Shown piece after piece: positions 17,798-25,707 of a DNA stretch of 64,000 nucleotides (positions are counted from its first letter, which is position 1; each line of letters opens with the position of its first letter). The position numbers and the translations under genes were made by a program. The notes beneath the pieces were generated by a model. The model saw only the letters and a list, made by a program, of their open reading frames with translations. It was not told the origin of the DNA and did no database searches. The stretch covers positions 373,606-437,605 of the forward strand of contig NZ_MKSQ01000008.1 in NCBI RefSeq assembly GCF_001898115.1, in the 5' to 3' direction. This DNA comes from Allobosea sp. 67-29 (GTDB taxonomy: Bacteria; Pseudomonadota; Alphaproteobacteria; Rhizobiales; Beijerinckiaceae).

Positions 17798-17828
17798 TTG
17801 ACCTTAACCTTACTTGAGGTTCTATAAG
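17798..17828 (+). promoter_or_regulatory. SoxR-type promoter with 19-bp spacer and SoxR box
   Basis: The -35 TTGACC (17798-17803) and -10 TATAAG (17823-17828) are separated by exactly 19 bases, the over-long spacer typical of MerR/SoxR-activated promoters. Inside it 17802-17819 reads CCTTAACCTTACTTGAGG; its reverse complement agrees with the E. coli-type SoxR site CCTCAAGTTAACTTGAGG at 14 of 18 positions. The promoter faces the FMN-reductase gene. Confidence 0.85.
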
Positions 17829-17861
17829 CCCCGCTCCCGTGACGCAAACCGGAGCGCATCC

Positions 17862-18455
17862 ATGCTCAAGAAGCTCGACTCGAGGATCAGGCTGGCGCTG
17901 ATCTACGGCAGCGGCCGTGAAGGCCGTCTCTGCGACAAGGTCGCCGGCTGGGCGATCTCGCAGATCGAAGGCGACGGCCCGTTTGAACTGGCGATCATCG
18001 ATCCCGTCTCGCTGGAACTGCCGCCACGCCATGTCGGCAGCGGCCACCCGGCGCTCGAGCAGGTGCGGCAGGCCGTCGACTGGGCCGACGGCTTCATCGT
18101 CGTCACGCCGGAATACAACCGCGCCTATCCGGCGATCCTGAAGTTCCTGATCGACTCGATCGGCCCGGAATGGCGCGGCAAGCCGGTCGGCTTCGTGTCC
18201 TATGGCGGGATCTCGGGAGGCCTGCGCGCGGTCGAGCAGCTTCGGCTCGTTTTCGGCGAGCTGCATGCAGCACCGATCCGTGACGGCGTCGCCTTCTCCG
18301 ATGCCTGGAGCCGCTTCGATTCCGAGGGGCGGCTGCTGGATGCCGACCGGGCCGAACAGGCGATGGCGACGATGCTGGCGCAGCTCCACTGGTGGGCGAG
18401 CGCATTGCGGACCGCCCGGCAAACCGTGCCCTATGGCCAGTTCGCACCTGCCTGA
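17862..18455 (+). CDS. NADPH-dependent FMN reductase family protein (SoxR target)
   Basis: A 197-residue flavodoxin-like reductase. The phosphate loop YGSGREGR near residue 15 and the flavin-binding segment [19 protein letters not shown] near 85 are typical of the NADPH-dependent FMN reductase/quinone reductase group. Such enzymes reduce quinones, nitro compounds or chromate, consistent with detoxifying redox cyclers. The ATG at 17862 follows 34 bases after the SoxR-type -10 element; the ORF extension upstream to 17814 would start inside the operator and is rejected. Confidence 0.9.
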   Translation: MLKKLDSRIRLALIYGSGREGRLCDKVAGWAISQIEGDGPFELAIIDPVSLELPPRHVGSGHPALEQVRQAVDWADGFIVVTPEYNRAYPAILKFLIDSIGPEWRGKPVGFVSYGGISGGLRAVEQLRLVFGELHAAPIRDGVAFSDAWSRFDSEGRLLDADRAEQAMATMLAQLHWWASALRTARQTVPYGQFAPA

Positions 18456-18555
18456 TACGTCACGCGAGCGTGGGGGAGTGCTTCACAAATCCGAACTGGC
18501 GTCCGTGCCCGCGGGGTTGAACAATAGCCCTGCAAGCAAGGGAGCCGGGACGGAT

Positions 18556-19320
18556 ATGAAGCTCAAACTTCTCCGCAACGCGACGTTGAAGCTCGAATAT
18601 GGCGGCAGGACCTTCCTGATCGACCCGGATTTCGGCGTGCCCCTTAGCCGCCGCTCCTTCACCGGCCGCTCGCAGAACCCGATGGTGCCGCTGCCCGAGC
18701 CGATCGAGGACATCGTCGCCGGCGTGGACACGGTGATCGTCTCCCATCTCCATGCCGACCATTTCGACGACATCGCCAAGGCCCGCGTGCCGAAGACCCT
18801 GCCGGTGATCTGCCAGCCCGGCCAGGAGCAGGCGATCGCCGAAGCCGGCTTCGCCGCCGTCACGGCGGTCGACTGCTATGTCAGGCTCGGGCCGATCGTG
18901 CTGAAGCGCCATCCGGCCCAGCACGGCACCGGCGCCGTGGCCGAGACGATGGGGCCGGTGATGGGGCTGAGCTTCGAGGCGCCGGGCGAGCCGACGCTCT
19001 ACTGGTGCGGCGATAGCGTGCTCTACCCACCGCTGCGCGATGCCATCACCGCAACCGGTCCGGATGTCATCGTCAGCCACTCCGGCGGGGCGATGTGGGA
19101 CGGGACGCCGATCATCATGGACGCCGCGCAGACGCTGGCCCTCGCCGAGTCCTTCCCACGCGCCATGGTGATCGCGACCCATATGGAGGCGCTCGACCAC
19201 TGCACGGTGACCCGCGCCGCCTTGCGCAAGGCGGCAAAGGAACGCGGCATCGACAGCGAGCGCCTGCGGATACCGGCGGATGGAGAAACGCTCGCGATAT
19301 CGGCTCCTGCGATGGTGTAA
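18556..19320 (+). CDS. MBL-fold metallo-hydrolase (UlaG-like)
   Basis: A 254-residue metallo-beta-lactamase-fold protein with the metal motif SHLHADHFDD (H64, H66, D68, H69) and later metal ligands in YWCGDS and VIATHMEALDH. The layout resembles the UlaG/YtnP-like lactonase group; the substrate is unknown. The ATG at 18556 is chosen because GGGAG lies upstream and homology-like sequence begins at MKLKLLRNATLKLEY; the open frame extends to 18202 inside the FMN-reductase gene and is a shadow there. It lies 100 bases after the FMN-reductase gene and could share its transcript. Confidence 0.87.
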   Translation: MKLKLLRNATLKLEYGGRTFLIDPDFGVPLSRRSFTGRSQNPMVPLPEPIEDIVAGVDTVIVSHLHADHFDDIAKARVPKTLPVICQPGQEQAIAEAGFAAVTAVDCYVRLGPIVLKRHPAQHGTGAVAETMGPVMGLSFEAPGEPTLYWCGDSVLYPPLRDAITATGPDVIVSHSGGAMWDGTPIIMDAAQTLALAESFPRAMVIATHMEALDHCTVTRAALRKAAKERGIDSERLRIPADGETLAISAPAMV

Positions 19321-19371
19321 CGGCGAGCATCGGCAGGCGCCGGCCCGGATGAGCAGGGCGTCTTCGCGCGC

Positions 19372-20700
19372 TCAGGGATTGGCCGGGCGAAGCAGCTTGC
19401 GCACCGACGAGGACGCGACCACCGTGTCACGCGTGGCGAAAGCCTCATGGTTGGTCTCGATCTCAGCGAGATCGTAGCGGTAGTTGACCATTACGCCGTG
19501 GGACTCCCGCAACCCGCGCGCCGACAGGTTGCCACCGACATTGATGCGCTCGAGCCGCGCGCCATTGCCGAGATGGAAACGCGCCACGGGATCGATGACG
19601 CGTCCCGAGCTCGTGCGTGCGCGCAGCAGATACTGAGCCGCCATCTGTCCGAGCAGCTTGTCGCGGCGCGCCTTCGTCAACTCGTCGAGCGAAATCGTCT
19701 CGCCTGCCGGCCGCGCGAGTTCGGAGCGCTCTTCGCTGCTGAGGCGGAAGTCCCCCGGCTCTGCCGCGATGCCGGCGAGCCAGCGAGCGAAGCCCGGTAC
19801 CGGCGAGAGCGTGACGAAGGTATCGAGCCCGGGCAATTCGCGCTTGAGATCCTCGGCGACCTGCTTGATCAGGAAATTACCGAAGGAGATGCCGCGCAAC
19901 CCTTCCTGACAATTCGAGATCGAATAGAACACCGCCGTCGTCGCCTGCTGCGCCGGAATCACATCGCGCTCCGGCTCGAGTAATTCGCCGATGGAGTGCG
20001 GGATCGCAGTCGTCAGCGCGACCTCGACGAAGATCAGGGGATCGTCGACGAGCTGCGGGTGGAAGAAAGCGAAGCAGCGCCGGTCCGCCGGCTCGAGCCG
20101 GCGGCGCAGATCGTCCCATCCCTGGATCTCGTGAACCGCCTCGTAGCGGATGATCTTCTCCAGCACGTTGGCCGGTGTGCGCCAGTCAATCCGCCGCAGC
20201 ACGAGGAAGCCGCGGTTGAACCAGGAACCGAAGAGATGCCGGAAATCGGTATCGACAGCCTTGAGATCGGGTTCGACCTCGATCGCCTCGAACAGGGCCT
20301 CGCGCATCTGGACCAGCACATGCGTACCCTCGGGCGCGAGGTTGAGACGACGCAGCAATTCCTGCCGGCGCGGCTCGGAGGCGAGATGCAGCGCCGCAAT
20401 GGCAGCCGCGTCCGGTGCCTCGCGATAGCGCTCGATCGCCTTGTCGAGCGCCTCCGGATCCGGTCCGAAGCGCTCCTTCAGCAGGTTGAAGAAGGCGAGC
20501 CGCCCCGGCTTGTCGAGGCGCTGCCAGGCTTCGAGCACCGCCTGGGCCAGCGCCATGCCGGAAGCCTCGCCCCGGCCGGAGAGCAGGTCCTCGCAGAGCC
20601 GGTCGATCGAGCGGGCTCCCTTGCCGAGGAAGCGCTCGAAGCCGATCAGGGCACGGCCGCGGTCGGCGACATTGATCAGCAGTTCGCCGAGAAACGCCAT
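19372..20700 (-). CDS. Malonyl-CoA decarboxylase
   Basis: A 442-residue malonyl-CoA decarboxylase, which converts malonyl-CoA to acetyl-CoA and CO2. It has the N-terminal helical domain (about 1-165) and the C-terminal acetyltransferase-like catalytic domain with family motifs FFHPQLVDDPLIFVEVAL and SPVPGFARWL, and ends ASSSVRKLLRPANP. Length matches the bacterial family. AGGGAG precedes the ATG at 20700, and TATGAT (minus strand of 20731-20736) could be a -10 for its own promoter. No malonyl-CoA synthetase or malonate carrier is nearby, so its role in malonate use here is unclear. Confidence 0.92.
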   Translation of the reverse strand: MAFLGELLINVADRGRALIGFERFLGKGARSIDRLCEDLLSGRGEASGMALAQAVLEAWQRLDKPGRLAFFNLLKERFGPDPEALDKAIERYREAPDAAAIAALHLASEPRRQELLRRLNLAPEGTHVLVQMREALFEAIEVEPDLKAVDTDFRHLFGSWFNRGFLVLRRIDWRTPANVLEKIIRYEAVHEIQGWDDLRRRLEPADRRCFAFFHPQLVDDPLIFVEVALTTAIPHSIGELLEPERDVIPAQQATTAVFYSISNCQEGLRGISFGNFLIKQVAEDLKRELPGLDTFVTLSPVPGFARWLAGIAAEPGDFRLSSEERSELARPAGETISLDELTKARRDKLLGQMAAQYLLRARTSSGRVIDPVARFHLGNGARLERINVGGNLSARGLRESHGVMVNYRYDLAEIETNHEAFATRDTVVASSSVRKLLRPANP

Positions 20701-20765
20701 GTCGATGCGGGCTCCCTATGTTGCACCGCAATCATATACGAGATCGGCCCTCGGAAAACCGGGTC

Positions 20766-22031
20766 TCAGCGCAACAGGTTCCACGCCTTGAGGAAAAAAT
20801 CGGGAGCGCCGAAATTGCCGGACTTGAGCGCGACCACCATGTCGGGGCCGTCGACGACGCGTGTCCAGGGCACGCCGGGGTCGATTTCCGGGCCGACCTC
20901 GAGCGTGCGGATGCCGAGACCGAGCACGGTGGCGCCGGAGGTCTCGCCCCCGGCGACCAGCAGTCGCGTGACACCACCTTCGGAGAGAAGCCGCGCTACC
21001 TCGGCGAAGGCCTGCTCGACGGTGCTGCCGGCCTTCTCGCGGCCCAGCTTGTCCTGCACGGCTGCGACCTCGGCCGGATCGTCGCTCGAATAGAGCAGGA
21101 ACGGCCTGTCCTCGGGCTGGGCCAGCGCCCAGCGGGCGAGGCCGGGCGCGTCCTGCCGCCCCTCGATCAGCGCGAAGGGATCGACCTTGAGCGCCGGATA
21201 GCCTGCTTCCAGCGCCGCCTTGATCTGCCCGCGTGTCGCGGTCGAGCAACTGCCGGAGATGATGCCCGCGCGGCCGGGAGGAGCCTTGATGTCCTGCGGC
21301 CCCGGGCGCTCCGGCAGCAAGCCGGCCCGCCGGAAATTCTGCGGCAAGCCCATCGCGATGCCCGACCCGCCGGTCAGCAGGACCTGCTCGGACACAGCAT
21401 GGCCGAGCGTCATCAGGTCCTCGTTGGTGAGCGCGTCCGTCACCGCATAGCGCACGCCTTCGACCTCGAGCTTGGCAAGGCGGGCCTTCACCGCGCTGGG
21501 GCCGGCGAGAACCGTCGCATAGTCGACGAGGCCGACATCCATCTTCGCCTGAGCCGCCATCAGCCGCATCAGGTTCGAATCCCGCATCGGTGTCAGCGGA
21601 TGATCCTTCATCGAGCTCTCATGCAGCGGCACCGCGCCGACGAAGAGATAGCCCTGATAGATCGAGCGACCATTCGCCGGAAATGCCGGGCAGACGATGG
21701 AGAGCTTGGCGTCGAGCCGTTGCATCAGCGCGTTCGCGACCGGGCCGATATTGCCTTCCGCGGTGGAATCGAAGGTCGAGCAGTATTTGAACAGGATCTG
21801 CCGGGCGCCGGCTGCCAGCAGCGCCTCGCAGGCGGCGAGCGAATCGTCCACCGCCTCCGCCACCGGGTTGGTCCGCGACTTCAGCGCCACCACCACGGCA
21901 TCGGCTTCCGGCAAGGACACTCCGGGCGCCGGCACGCCGATGACCTGCACCGTGCGCATCCCGGCCCGGTTCAGCATCAACGCGACATCGGTCGCCCCGG
22001 TCATGTCGTCGGCGATCACTCCCAGAAGCAC
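20766..22031 (-). CDS. Four-carbon acid sugar kinase family protein (OtnK/DUF1537-like)
   Basis: A 421-residue kinase starting at GTG 22031 (then LLGVIADDMTGATDVA), a classic DUF1537 N-terminus; GGAGAGGAGA lies just upstream. The C-terminal part carries LLVAGGETSGATVLGLGI, the nucleotide-binding region of this family. Known members phosphorylate 3-oxo-tetronate, D-threonate or D-erythronate. The usual aldolase, dehydrogenase and isomerase partners are absent here; it is followed by malonyl-CoA decarboxylase and is divergent from a peptide-type importer. The open frame extends to 22874 but that part lies antisense to the binding-protein gene. Confidence 0.87.
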   Translation of the reverse strand: MLLGVIADDMTGATDVALMLNRAGMRTVQVIGVPAPGVSLPEADAVVVALKSRTNPVAEAVDDSLAACEALLAAGARQILFKYCSTFDSTAEGNIGPVANALMQRLDAKLSIVCPAFPANGRSIYQGYLFVGAVPLHESSMKDHPLTPMRDSNLMRLMAAQAKMDVGLVDYATVLAGPSAVKARLAKLEVEGVRYAVTDALTNEDLMTLGHAVSEQVLLTGGSGIAMGLPQNFRRAGLLPERPGPQDIKAPPGRAGIISGSCSTATRGQIKAALEAGYPALKVDPFALIEGRQDAPGLARWALAQPEDRPFLLYSSDDPAEVAAVQDKLGREKAGSTVEQAFAEVARLLSEGGVTRLLVAGGETSGATVLGLGIRTLEVGPEIDPGVPWTRVVDGPDMVVALKSGNFGAPDFFLKAWNLLR

Positions 22032-22209
22032 GGCGTTCTCCTCTCCCGCTTTCTGGGGCTGTTCTAGCCGCCGGCTGCGGGCGAAGCGAGGGCCCTCGCC
22101 GCATCGCCTGCCTGCCCATCCGGCATGTCGTCGAGCCTCGCCCAAAAACCGGGCATCCCTGCCCTCGAATTGATGCAGCGCAGCGTCGACGGCGCCGCCG
22201 TTCTGAGTC

Positions 22210-22234
22210 AACTTGGTCCCGGAAGGAACAAGTT
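22210..22234. promoter_or_regulatory. 25-bp inverted repeat in the otnK-like/importer divergent region
   Basis: AACTTGGTCC (22210-22219) and GGAACAAGTT (22225-22234) pair with one mismatch around a CGGAA centre. It lies in the 283-base gap between the GTG of the kinase gene and the ATG at 22315, about 80 bases before the importer. This is the best operator candidate in the gap. Confidence 0.55.
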
Positions 22235-22314
22235 CGCGGATACGAGGCCGGATCGGGGCGCTCTCTCCTGCTGCCGGACGTGCGTCGCAAATCGCGTTCG
22301 AAGAGGGGACAACC

Positions 22315-23832
22315 ATGACGCTTCTCAGAACTCTGGCGACCGCCTCCGTCCTGGCGCTGGCGGCGCTGCACAGCTTCTCGCCGGCAAAGGCCCAGACGCC
22401 CTCGACATTGCGGATCGGGCTCCAGGAAGATCCGGACATGCTCGACCCGCACAAGGCGCGCACCTTCGTCGGGCGCATCGTCTTCATGGGGCTGTGCGAC
22501 CGGCTGGTCGACATCACGCCGGAGCTCAAGCTGGTGCCTCGCCTGGCGACCTCCTGGGCGTTCTCCGCCGACGGATTGACGCTGACGATGAAGCTGCGCA
22601 CCGATGCGAAGTTCCACGACGGCGAGCGCTTCGACGCGGCGGCGGCCAAGGCCAATATCGAGCGGGCCAAGACGCTGCCGGAATCGCTGCGGAAGTCGGA
22701 ACTGTCTTCGGTCGACACGGTCGAGGCACCGGATCCGGCGACGCTGGTCATGAAGCTGAAGCGTCCCGACGCGACCCTGCTCGCCGCGCTCACGGACCGT
22801 GCCGGCATGATGCTGTCGCCGAAGTCCTTCTCCGGCGACGTCAGCGCCAAGCCGATCTGCTCCGGCCCATACAAGTTCGTCGAGCGCGTTCAGAACGACC
22901 GGATCGTGCTGGAGAAGTTCAAGGAACACTGGGAAGCCGACAAATACAACTTCGACCGCATCATCTATCGCGCGATTCCCGACACGACAGTGCGGCTCGC
23001 CAACCTGCGCTCGGGCGAACTCGACATGCTCGAACGGCTGGCCCCGACCGACGTGAAATCGGCGAAGGCGGACAGCTCGCTGAAAGTCGAGAGCATCGCC
23101 AATCTCGGCTATCAGGGCATCACCATCAACACCCGCAACGGCGACGCTGCCAAGCAGCCGATGGGCCAGGACAAGCGCGTGCGCCAGGCGCTCTCCCTCG
23201 CCATCGACCGGAAAGTCCTGAGCCAGGTGGTGTTCGAAGGGCTGTACGAGCCGATGAACCAACCCTTCAACCCCGGAAACTTCTACCTCAGCAGCGATTT
23301 TCCGGTGCCGGAGCGCGACGTCGCCAAGGCCAAGGCCCTTCTGAAGGCCGCCGGCCACGAGAAGGTCTCGGTCGAGCTCTTCGTCACCAACAATCCCGTC
23401 GACAACCAACTCGGCCAGGTCCTCCAGGCGATGGCGCAGGAGGCCGGGATCGACATCCAGATCCGCTCGACCGAATTCGCCAGCCAGTTGCGCGACCAGC
23501 AGCAGGGCAAGTTCCAGATGAGCCGCATCGGCTGGTCGGGCCGTATCGACCCGGACGGCAACATCCACCCCTTCGTCACGACCGGAGGCGGGCAGAACGA
23601 CGGCAAGTATTCGAACCCGGAGGTCGACCGCCTGCTCAACCAGGCGCGCACGGTCTACGACCCGGCCGAACGCAAGAAGCTCTACGACGCCGCGCAGAAG
23701 ATCCTGCAGGACGAGTTGCCGATCGTGTATCTCTACAATCAGACGGTGTTCTTCGCCTTGCGCAAGAACCTCGACGGCTTCGTCATCAATCCGGACGGCA
23801 TGATCCGTCTGGCGGGGTTGAAGCGCTCCTAG
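22315..23832 (+). CDS. Dipeptide/oligopeptide-type ABC substrate-binding protein
   Basis: A 505-residue family 5 (DppA/OppA) periplasmic binding protein. A Sec signal (LLRTLATASVLALAALHSFSPAKAQ) precedes the family sequence LRIGLQEDPDMLDPHKART. Length is typical of cluster C binding proteins, which take peptides, nickel or other bulky solutes. AGAGGGG lies before the ATG at 22315; the frame upstream to 22213 crosses the inverted repeat and is rejected. It leads an operon with two permeases, a gamma-glutamyltransferase-family gene and a DUF1028 gene, suggesting gamma-glutamyl or modified peptides as ligands (inference). Confidence 0.9.
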   Translation: MTLLRTLATASVLALAALHSFSPAKAQTPSTLRIGLQEDPDMLDPHKARTFVGRIVFMGLCDRLVDITPELKLVPRLATSWAFSADGLTLTMKLRTDAKFHDGERFDAAAAKANIERAKTLPESLRKSELSSVDTVEAPDPATLVMKLKRPDATLLAALTDRAGMMLSPKSFSGDVSAKPICSGPYKFVERVQNDRIVLEKFKEHWEADKYNFDRIIYRAIPDTTVRLANLRSGELDMLERLAPTDVKSAKADSSLKVESIANLGYQGITINTRNGDAAKQPMGQDKRVRQALSLAIDRKVLSQVVFEGLYEPMNQPFNPGNFYLSSDFPVPERDVAKAKALLKAAGHEKVSVELFVTNNPVDNQLGQVLQAMAQEAGIDIQIRSTEFASQLRDQQQGKFQMSRIGWSGRIDPDGNIHPFVTTGGGQNDGKYSNPEVDRLLNQARTVYDPAERKKLYDAAQKILQDELPIVYLYNQTVFFALRKNLDGFVINPDGMIRLAGLKRS

Positions 23833-23852
23833 GCGGCTCGGCGCGACAGCCG

Positions 23853-24797
23853 ATGATCACGCTCATCCTCCGGCGGATCCTGATCGCGATTCCGACGCTG
23901 TTCCTGGTCTCCCTCTTCGTCTTCGCCCTGCAGCGCGCGCTGCCGGGCGACCCGGTCCTGGTGATGGCCGGCGAAGAGCGCGATCCGGAGGTGCTGGCCC
24001 GGCTGCGCGAGCTCTATCGCATGAACGATCCGCTCTTCGTGCAGTTCTTCGCCTGGCTTGGGCAGGTCGTGCAGGGCGATTTCGGCCGTTCACTGCGCAC
24101 CGGCGAGCCGGTGCTGGGCCTGATCCTGCAGAAGTTGCCGGTAACCTTGCAACTGGCGACCGCGGCGATCCTCGTCGCGATCGCCATCGGCGTTCCCGCC
24201 GGGATCCTGGCGGCGCGGCGCAAGGGCACGGTGGTCGACTATTCGACGAGCGCGCTTGCGCTTTCCGGGCTGTCGATCCCGAACTTCTGGCTCGGGATCA
24301 TGCTCATCCTGCTCGTCTCGGTGCACCTGAAATGGCTGCCGGCCTCAGGCTACGAGTCGATCTTCGTGCATCCCTGGGCGGCGATCGAACGCCTGATCAT
24401 GCCGGCTTTCGTGCTCGGCAGCGGCCTGGCGGCCTTCCTGATGCGCCACACCCGCTCCGCCATGCTCGAGGTCTTGCGTTCCGATTATGTTCGCACCGCC
24501 CGCGCCAAGGGACTGGATGAGGATACCGTCGTGCATCGCCACGCCCTGCGCAACGCGCTGGTGCCGATCATCACGCTGACGACGCTGCTGTTCGGCGAAT
24601 TGCTGGCCGGTGCGGTGCTGACCGAGCAGGTCTTCACCATTCCCGGCTTCGGCAAGCTCATCGTCGATGCCGTGTTCAACCGCGACTACGGGGTGGTGCA
24701 GGGCGTGGTGCTGTGCACCGCCATCGGCTTCATCCTGATGAATCTTCTCGCGGACGTCCTGTACATACTCGTCAATCCACGGCTGAGGGCGGCCTGA
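23853..24797 (+). CDS. Dipeptide-type ABC permease, DppB-like
   Basis: A 314-residue permease with six membrane segments and the DppB/OppB layout: first helix LRRILIAIPTLFLVSLFVF, periplasmic domain, then RSAMLEVLRSDYVRTARAKGL, the conserved EAA-type cytoplasmic loop that contacts the ATPase. The ATG at 23853 lies 20 bases after the binding-protein gene. Its stop overlaps the next start (TGATG). Confidence 0.92.
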   Translation: MITLILRRILIAIPTLFLVSLFVFALQRALPGDPVLVMAGEERDPEVLARLRELYRMNDPLFVQFFAWLGQVVQGDFGRSLRTGEPVLGLILQKLPVTLQLATAAILVAIAIGVPAGILAARRKGTVVDYSTSALALSGLSIPNFWLGIMLILLVSVHLKWLPASGYESIFVHPWAAIERLIMPAFVLGSGLAAFLMRHTRSAMLEVLRSDYVRTARAKGLDEDTVVHRHALRNALVPIITLTTLLFGELLAGAVLTEQVFTIPGFGKLIVDAVFNRDYGVVQGVVLCTAIGFILMNLLADVLYILVNPRLRAA

Positions 24798-25675
24798 TGG
24801 CATCGGTGGATTCGATCTCCTCCGGAGCGACGGGCGGAGCGACGGCGCGGCCGGGCGTGCTTGCCCGGCTGTCGCGCAACCCCGCGGCGCTGATCGGCGG
24901 CGGGCTCGTGCTGCTATTCGTGCTGATGGCGGTCCTGGCCCCAGCGCTGCCGCTGGCTGACCCGTTCAAATCCAATTTCCTCGCCATCCGGAAGCCGCCC
25001 TCTTCCATCTACTGGTTCGGCACGGACGAACTAGGCCGGGACCAGGTTGCGAGACTGTTCTTCGGCGCACAGGCCTCGCTGCTTGCCGGCATCGTCTCGG
25101 TGCTGATCGCCGTCGCGGTCGGGCTGCCCTTCGGGCTTCTGGCCGGCTGGTACGGCGGCTGGATCGACATCGTGATCTCGCGCGTCACCGAGGCGCTGCT
25201 GGCCTGCCCCTTCCTGATCCTCGCCATCGCCTTTGCCGCGGTGCTCGGCCCGTCGCTGACCAACGCGATGATCGCGATCGGCCTGTCGGCCGTGCCGATC
25301 TTCATCCGGCTGGTGCGCGGGCAGGTGATGAGCGTGAAGGTCGAGGATTTCGTCGAGGGCGCCCGGGCCGTCGGCGCGCGCGACCTGCGTTTGATGTTCC
25401 GGCATGTCCTGCCCAACACGCTTTCCCCGATCATCGTGCAATCGACCCTGTTCATGGCGCGGGCGATCATTCTCGAAGCCGCCCTCTCCTTCCTCGGTCT
25501 CGGGCAGCAGCCGCCGGCGCCGTCCTGGGGGCAGATGCTGAACGTCGCCAAGAACTTCATGGAGCAGGCGCCATGGATGTCGGTGGCGCCGGGCGTCTGC
25601 ATCTTCCTGGCCGTCCTCGGCTTCAACCTCCTCGGCGACGGCTTGCGCGACGCGCTCGATCCGAGGGAGAACTGA
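24797..25675 (+). CDS. Dipeptide-type ABC permease, DppC-like
   Basis: A 292-residue partner permease of the DppC/OppC group, with the typical sequence FGTDELGRDQVARLFFGAQASLLAG and the EAA loop VEGARAVGARDLRLMFRHVL. The ATG at 24797 shares a base with the preceding stop. No ATPase gene follows; the next gene is a gamma-glutamyltransferase-family hydrolase 32 bases on, so the ATP-binding subunits must come from elsewhere. Confidence 0.92.
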   Translation: MASVDSISSGATGGATARPGVLARLSRNPAALIGGGLVLLFVLMAVLAPALPLADPFKSNFLAIRKPPSSIYWFGTDELGRDQVARLFFGAQASLLAGIVSVLIAVAVGLPFGLLAGWYGGWIDIVISRVTEALLACPFLILAIAFAAVLGPSLTNAMIAIGLSAVPIFIRLVRGQVMSVKVEDFVEGARAVGARDLRLMFRHVLPNTLSPIIVQSTLFMARAIILEAALSFLGLGQQPPAPSWGQMLNVAKNFMEQAPWMSVAPGVCIFLAVLGFNLLGDGLRDALDPREN

Positions 25676-25707
25676 CCGGCCGAAGACCCAACTTCAAGGA
25701 TCGCCCC

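Noticed and set aside
20766..22874. Apparent 702-residue extension of the sugar-acid kinase
   Set aside because: The part beyond 22031 lies antisense to the well-supported binding-protein gene, and a GTG with a strong ribosome site sits at the family N-terminus.
22125..23852. Upstream extension of the DppB-like permease frame
   Set aside because: It overlaps the binding-protein gene in another frame; family sequence begins at 23853.
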